From NCBI GenBank assembly GCA_030847615.1, contig JAUMIR010000001.1:163095001-163159000 (forward strand): 64,000 bases of DNA, read 5' to 3'. This document shows, in pieces, positions 58,557-64,000 of this stretch (positions are counted from its first letter, which is position 1; each line of letters starts with the position of its first letter). The translations under genes were made by a program, and so were the position numbers. The notes under the pieces were generated by a model. The model was not told the origin of the DNA and did not search any database. It saw nothing but the letters and a program-made list of their open reading frames with translations. This stretch comes from Gambelia wislizenii. Lineage: Eukaryota > Chordata > Lepidosauria > Squamata > Crotaphytidae.

Positions 58557-60476
58557 TGTGCTGAAATACATCAAGCTTTTTAGCTGATAACATCAGCCAA
58601 GATCCTGCATCAGGAGACATAGCTACAGAGATGTTGCATTGATGTCTACTAATGATACACTCCAAAGTGCTGCCATTGAAGCCTCACAGCCTTCTCCCCC
58701 ATTACATCAATTACCGAGGCTCTGGAAGGCAGGGTGGTAAGTAATGATATGTCCAGCCCTTTCACAGCCATGGGGCACACTGAGGCAGACAGCTGCAGAG
58801 ACCTCAGAGGGGGACTTGGGGATCCTGTCACAGGTGTCTCGGCACAACCTGCGACTAGGAGAGGGCTGGACTCATCATTACTCCCTACTCCACTCTCTAG
58901 CACTTGGAGATAGCTGTGTTGGGTGGCTGTGAGGCTTCAAAGATTTGTGGGGGGGCACTTTTGGTCATTCAAATTGTGCAATGACCATAAATGTGAACTG
59001 GAATAATTACAAGGTTGTCAGCCAGGCTTACAACACTGTACATACTAAACACAATGCCAGTCATTATTTTTCCAGCATCTCAAGAAGTGTGTCCCCTTCC
59101 TCTCATGTGTTTTATTGTGACTGCTCTCCATTTTATGTTTTATCTTAAAAAAAAGAAAGTGTAGGTCAGCCTTCCCCAACTTAAAAGATGCCTAGACAAC
59201 TACTTTGTGTCCTCCAGATGGCAACACTCATTGCCCATATTAGATGTGGATGATAGGAATTGTAGTCTAACTTACCTGGAGTGACCTAAAATGACCTAAT
59301 AAGTTGTCCTTTGTGTTGAAAATGATGCACTCTTGTAATGTCCCTGGAAGATTGGTGCAGAGATTGCAGACATTTTGAAATGTGTTCTTGAAGTGCAACT
59401 AATAGGAGGAGCTTAGAAGTAGAAGAACTATGAGATGAAATGTGTATATGACCAACCTCTCTATACAAGGTTCAGAGCTGGAAATCTTATTTTCTTAGAT
59501 TACAATGCCTAGAATCCCTTAGCTAGCATGGTCAATGACTATAGTCAGGATGGGGTTTGTTTTTGATATACAAGTTGACAACACAATTCTACACAGCCAT
59601 TTGGAATACTAACTTAATACATAAATATATTTTGCAAAGCTAGTGCAAAATGCAAAATATAGGCCATGATCCTGCATTAGAAGCTAAAATGTATAATTTT
59701 ATAAAGACAGAGCTTCACCACTGACATAATACACAACCACACTAGTGAATTGTGACGATACACAATGGGGCACAGCACAAGATGTCCAATTTTGCAATAC
59801 AACATGTTGTGCATTGGAACACATTCTGCAATAGGACCATTGCACAATGGCCATGCTACTGGCTCTGCTTGTGCGATAGTCCCAGAATGGCATCTCTGCT
59901 CCCCTCCTGAGAACACAAACATTGTGCAAGGGCACAATACAACTTTATGCAATCATACATCCATTTATAATGATGTGACTTCCCAACAGAATGCCAGCTA
60001 TTGTGTGAAAGCTGCCTTGTAGATTAAAATACCTAAATCAAAATTTGTTTATATCTCTATGTATTGTTTCTTGATCTTGCAAAATGGGCACCCAGGGCAG
60101 CTAACATGAACAATAGGTTTCAAAAATGGAAAACAACCATGAAAAATAATAAATTATAAAATAGAAGAATAAGCACCAGAATTAACCACTATGAAGAAAT
60201 GTCAGCTGCATAAAAAAAATAGATATAAATAAAGAGGAGAGAACTATTGTCTTTGTACATTCAGAACATAATTGTTTCTTTCTTAGATTACAATGCCTAG
60301 AATCCTAAACAATGCCTAAACTCCAGGACACCCCTGCACCCATTTTTAAATGGTCAGGAAAATCACACCACCCTGGAGGAGGAAGTGCTATAGATCTTGG
60401 AACTAATATACAATAAATGAATTGGCTGATGGAATAATATCCTCACCCGGTGTTTTGTCTGCTGCTAGAGCACATA

Positions 60477-60681
60477 CAGTGGGCATCTGGATCCACGAAT
60501 TCAATTGACTACAGATCATCACGTCACATATTAGAAAATGGCAGAAATGTGAACACAAACACGCTGAAACATTCACATTCACGTTGTTGCCATTTAATAA
60601 TATGGGACATGATAACCCACATTTTTTGGTATCTGCATAGGGCCCCAGAATCAAACCTCCACAAATCCGAAGGGCCCACTT
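60477..60681. mobile_element. Mariner-like MITE with TA duplication
   Basis: 205 bp. Ends CAGTGGGCATCTGGATCC and GAAGGGCCCACTT, flanked by TA (60475-60476, 60682-60683). The inner inverted repeat AAAATGGCAG...GTTGCCATTT is weak. Confidence 0.55.
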
Positions 60682-61614
60682 TATAAGTTTGCTCACTTCT
60701 TATTCTGAGCCTGATGGCCATTCTGATAATGCCATCAGCAGCACCTGATTACTAGTTTCTGGATGCTGATGCAGAGCATTACTTTTAGTTGTTGATTGCC
60801 ATTTGAAATTACATAGGAATGTGACTTAAAAAAAATAGGCTTTCCAAACATGTGCATTCTAATAATAGAATCCTGGTTCATCTGTAACATATTCCTTAGG
60901 CTTCTCAAATAAGTAGATGATAATGCTCATGCTGCCTGGCTAGGTGCAGAACGTTGCAGAAACTGAAATAATGATCTATACAAATGTAGGTATAGTTTAT
61001 TATTTACTCAGCCACAATGCTTCTGTATAACAACAATAGTTTCCTATAGATTATTGGGTTCATCTTCTCAAATTATGTATTATGCTGCCCCTTTCCTTAC
61101 GTGTTCGACGAACTGAAGCTGTATAAATGTATTTCTGACTATTATCTGTGCCTTTAGATCATGTATTAAATTGCAGTGCTGCCCTGGGTTCCCAGATGGC
61201 TAGGTCAATTCATGTGACAGTAGAGTCCAATGTTGATTGCATAGATCCACTTGCATTTACCATTCCTATTGTAGAATAAGCCTTAATATTAATATCTCTT
61301 TACTTTTTTGTTGCATTGTTTTTTATATACATGCAACGTTTATCTCTGTATATCTGCACTTGCATTATTTTTCTTGGATTGGCAAGCTAAAATTCTGGAG
61401 TAATTTAATTTGAATTTGAAAATTCTTCTCAATTCACAACTGTATGTAAGTCATCTCTGATTTATGTGAAATATATCACTGCCCATAGTGATGGGACAAA
61501 TTATTTTTTAGAGCATGTATGTGTTATGTCACAATGTTCCTTGTATTCAAAAACTATATGCTCTGCATCCAACTGGGTATGGAACTAATTCCCACAGAAA
61601 CAAAAACAGAATCT

Positions 61615-62171
61615 GGACTTTATCAGATGCTTCCCTTTAGAACGTTCTTTTGCTGGCATAAAATATATATATATATTATTCTGGCAAAAGAACATCCCCA
61701 CACATACTTGCCTTCCTCTCCCAGCAAAGGCTACCCAGCAATCAAGAGGAAGTGAATGGAGCCCCATTCACGTCCTCATTTGAAATCCTGTGAGACTTCA
61801 TTGTGTGGGAAATTCAAAAACAAAAACAAAGCCTAAAAAGTTACACTTAACACCTAGTCACCCTTAAAAGTCCCAAGTAACCTGGGCAGTGTCATAAAAA
61901 TAGCAAAATTTAGCTGAATGTCCCAATCTCACCCAGAAGTGTTTGTGCCAGACGGGCCATTTTTGCTGCAGTGACAATATTTAAATGGCCAGAGGTTTTT
62001 CACTCCAGCAATACGGCGGGGGGAATCTATTGATGGCTTAAACCATTAATTACAAACTACAGGATTTTGACAGGACATAACCACTAAAGGACAATGTCAT
62101 CTGTTCTGCGCTCCCTTTCACAGTTACGTGGCATCGTTATGACACCATATTTGATGCATTTGATAAAGTCC
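61615..62171. mobile_element. GGACTTTATCAGAC-end family, copy C (reverse orientation)
   Basis: 557 bp, ends GGACTTTATCAGATGC and GCATTTGATAAAGTCC. The interior is the reverse complement of copies A and B (GAAGTGAATGGAGCCCCATT, CACGTAACTGTG region). It includes an AT-dinucleotide hairpin TTTTGCTGGCATAA...TTCTGGCAAAAG. Flanks TCT / AAA differ. Confidence 0.6.
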
Positions 62172-63359
62172 AAAGGTGTTATATTGAAAAGTACTAACTA
62201 AAATATTCTGTATAAAAGGATACTCACTGGTTAAGACATTTTTTTAATTAAAAAAAAGGGAATCTTTTATTAGGGATGCAACTCTTTTCTCATTTCATTC
62301 TTACATTCAAGAGCAAAGGCAAATATGTTCTTCCTGCTTTGATAGATTATGAAAGTTATTGCACTTTTTCAATGGTTTTTCACTTTGGGAATTTGTTGTA
62401 AAAAAATTGTTTGACTTTTAAAAAAAAGGTCAAGACCCTTTAGGATCCCCCAAACCCACTTTAAACTCCAAGGAGCTGCTCTGAGTGATGAGGATCTGTA
62501 GAGTGGTTAAGTGGGGGTGCTTCAAGATGATGAGTTCAGCCCCTTATTGCCCCTGAGCTTTGGTGTTTCTCCTTGTCACTCTATAGCTTGGGAGGCAGGA
62601 GAGGGTAAGTAGTTTTATCCTGAAGCAGCCTACTCAATCATGCCACAGACTTCCATCACTTGGAGTAGTTTTCTGGAATTTAAATTGGTTTTAGAGGGGC
62701 ATTCATGATTGTGCCAATAATGTCACAACTATGAATATGTAGCATAGCTGAATATATAGTTATGGATCCATAACTCTAGGATACACATCTGTAACTGCAA
62801 TGCAGGATGCCAGACATTATTTTCTGTGCAAACACCAACATTTTTGCACAAAAAGGTGTTAAATACCACACTGTTTTCTGCCCCCCAAAAATTCTTTTTA
62901 AACACACACACAAACATTGCACAAACAAAATGTTCATCAAAAAAATTCACAAATATGAAAAATCTTGCAGTCCTTGCCTAGATTTATGGGGCATCTTGAT
63001 GTGTCAGTGTGTCAAGAGAGAAATCCTTTCTTCTCAATTATGAAAAGATACATTCTTTACATTGCTGCACTCCATTGATGGGAGAGTGGCCTTTCCCTTC
63101 TAACAGTTATATAGGATAAGCTCATATCTGAGATATTTGGCTGAGCAGTAATGGCATACATGTATCAAGTTGCCTATATTAAAATATGTTGTTTATCTGC
63201 ACTCTGGCAGTTCTTTAAGGAAAAATACACACTGCACTCTCATTAAAACATGTCACGCAGGTGCTATTTTCTACCTAGTATATTTTTATGTTAATAAACA
63301 TGCATCTGTTCAGCTCTTTTCTCTTTGGTATTCAGTTGTCTTTTTAAAAAAAAACATTG

Positions 63360-64000
63360 TACATTTTACATATCTAAAATACATTTATTAAACACTACAA
63401 AAGAAAGTGAAAAACACAAAAAGAAAAAAGAATAAAAGAGAATAAAAGAGTACTACATTCTAATAACTGCAAACTATTGACTTCCTACTCCACAGCTGAA
63501 AACTTTTTTATAAGCAAAATTCCACTACAGTTCCTGATTGAGAAATAAATTTTCAATACTTTTGCTATTTAGAGCCATAATTAATTAATTAACTTTATAT
63601 ATCTTCAACATTCTAAGCCAGTAAAATCTTTGCACCCCAATAGTTTTGTAAGTAAATAATAAACATCTTGCAGTCTTTTAAAAAGCTCTTTAGAGATTTT
63701 TCTTTGATCAACATTGTTAATTTATCCATTTCTAAAAGTTCATATAACTTGTTTAACCATTCTTCTAAGTTTGGCACATCTGATTCTTTCCATCTCTGTG
63801 CGAAGACAAGTCTAGCCATGATTATCATATATTGAAGGATTCTTCCATGTCTCCTTTCTCATTGTTAATCCATAATTCCTAATAAATACAATTCAGGTTT
63901 CTTCTGAAATTTAATTTTCAAAATATCTTCCAATGCTATAGTCCAGAATCTTTGAGCTTTCAGACAAGTCTATCAAAGATGATAAAAGGAATTTGTTATT
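63360..64000 (-). pseudogene. L1 LINE 3' end, running off the window
   Basis: Minus strand: a frame at 63828-63613 reads MARLVFAQRWKESDVPN, EEWLNKLYELLEMDKL and a FLKDCKMFIIYLQN run. This matches the C-terminus of L1 ORF2 in squamates. The A-rich 3' end lies to about 63360. The frame is broken upstream (64000 to 63830), so the copy is degraded. Its 5' part, if any, is beyond the window. Confidence 0.7.

Larger units (their letters stand above)
52340..64000 (+). other. IMPG1: IMPG1 intron 2, incomplete at the window edge
   Basis: Sequence after the exon 2 donor. The next IMPG1 exon, expected to begin with Val-Cys-Gln-Glu-Ala in the frame left by exon 2, was not found, so it should lie beyond 64000. 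The intron holds a large inverted repeat, hAT, mariner-like and 3-bp-duplication MITEs, SINE and CR1 tails, and a minus-strand L1 3' end. Stretches with nothing recognised include 53.7-56.2, 58.6-60.4 and 62.2-63.3 kb. Confidence 0.6.

Noticed and set aside
63001..63015. GTGTGTCAAGAG text as a possible start of IMPG1 exon 3 (V-C-Q)
   Set aside because: The frame after it does not read the expected E-A-V-W-E-A sequence and it lacks a good pyrimidine tract and AG.

Overview
This is a window of animal nuclear DNA, almost certainly from a squamate reptile (a lizard, possibly an iguanian). Exons are sparse and introns long. The interspersed repeats are the squamate mix: a BovB (RTE) LINE, sauropsid CR1, an L1 3' end, a tRNA-derived Sauria-type SINE, a 5S-rRNA-derived SINE, and many short DNA transposons with hallmark duplications. 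No operons, CRISPR arrays, prokaryotic signals or functional tRNA/rRNA genes are visible.

The one host gene I can support is the 5' end of IMPG1 (interphotoreceptor matrix proteoglycan 1) on the + strand. Coding exon 1 (20991-21057, signal peptide) and coding exon 2 (52106-52339, conserved N-terminal segment with a basic cleavage-like site) both have consensus splice sites and compatible phase-1 junctions. Intron 1 is about 31 kb. Exon 3 was not found, so intron 2 runs off the right edge. The first 20 kb holds no recognisable gene, which fits the gene-poor region upstream of IMPG1 in other vertebrates.

Region by region: 1-5.8 kb, nested DNA transposons and plain sequence. 5.8-9.3 kb, a dense block of nested 550-620 bp inverted-terminal-repeat elements plus a broken 5S SINE. 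9.7-10.6 kb, a degenerate minus-strand LINE with a C-terminal zinc-finger-like motif. 12.4-13.8 kb, a BovB copy with a hAT MITE inside it. 15.4 kb, a CR1 tail. 21-52 kb (intron 1), a 5S SINE, an L2-like LINE split by a giant palindrome, a same-family nested transposon pair (30.8-32.0 kb), many MITEs, a Sauria SINE split by a MITE, a CR1 with reverse-transcriptase motifs, and a 539-bp element ending 90 bp before exon 2. 52.3-64 kb (intron 2), a large inverted repeat just after exon 2, hAT, mariner-like and other MITEs, and an L1 3' end.

The most unusual material is the set of non-autonomous DNA-transposon families with GG-starting terminal inverted repeats and 3-bp target duplications (TTA, TCA, TCT, TTT, AAA). 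They nest in one another, and some carry splice-donor-like motifs in sense orientation within IMPG1. I see no transposase for them, so their superfamily (PIF/Harbinger-like) is an inference.
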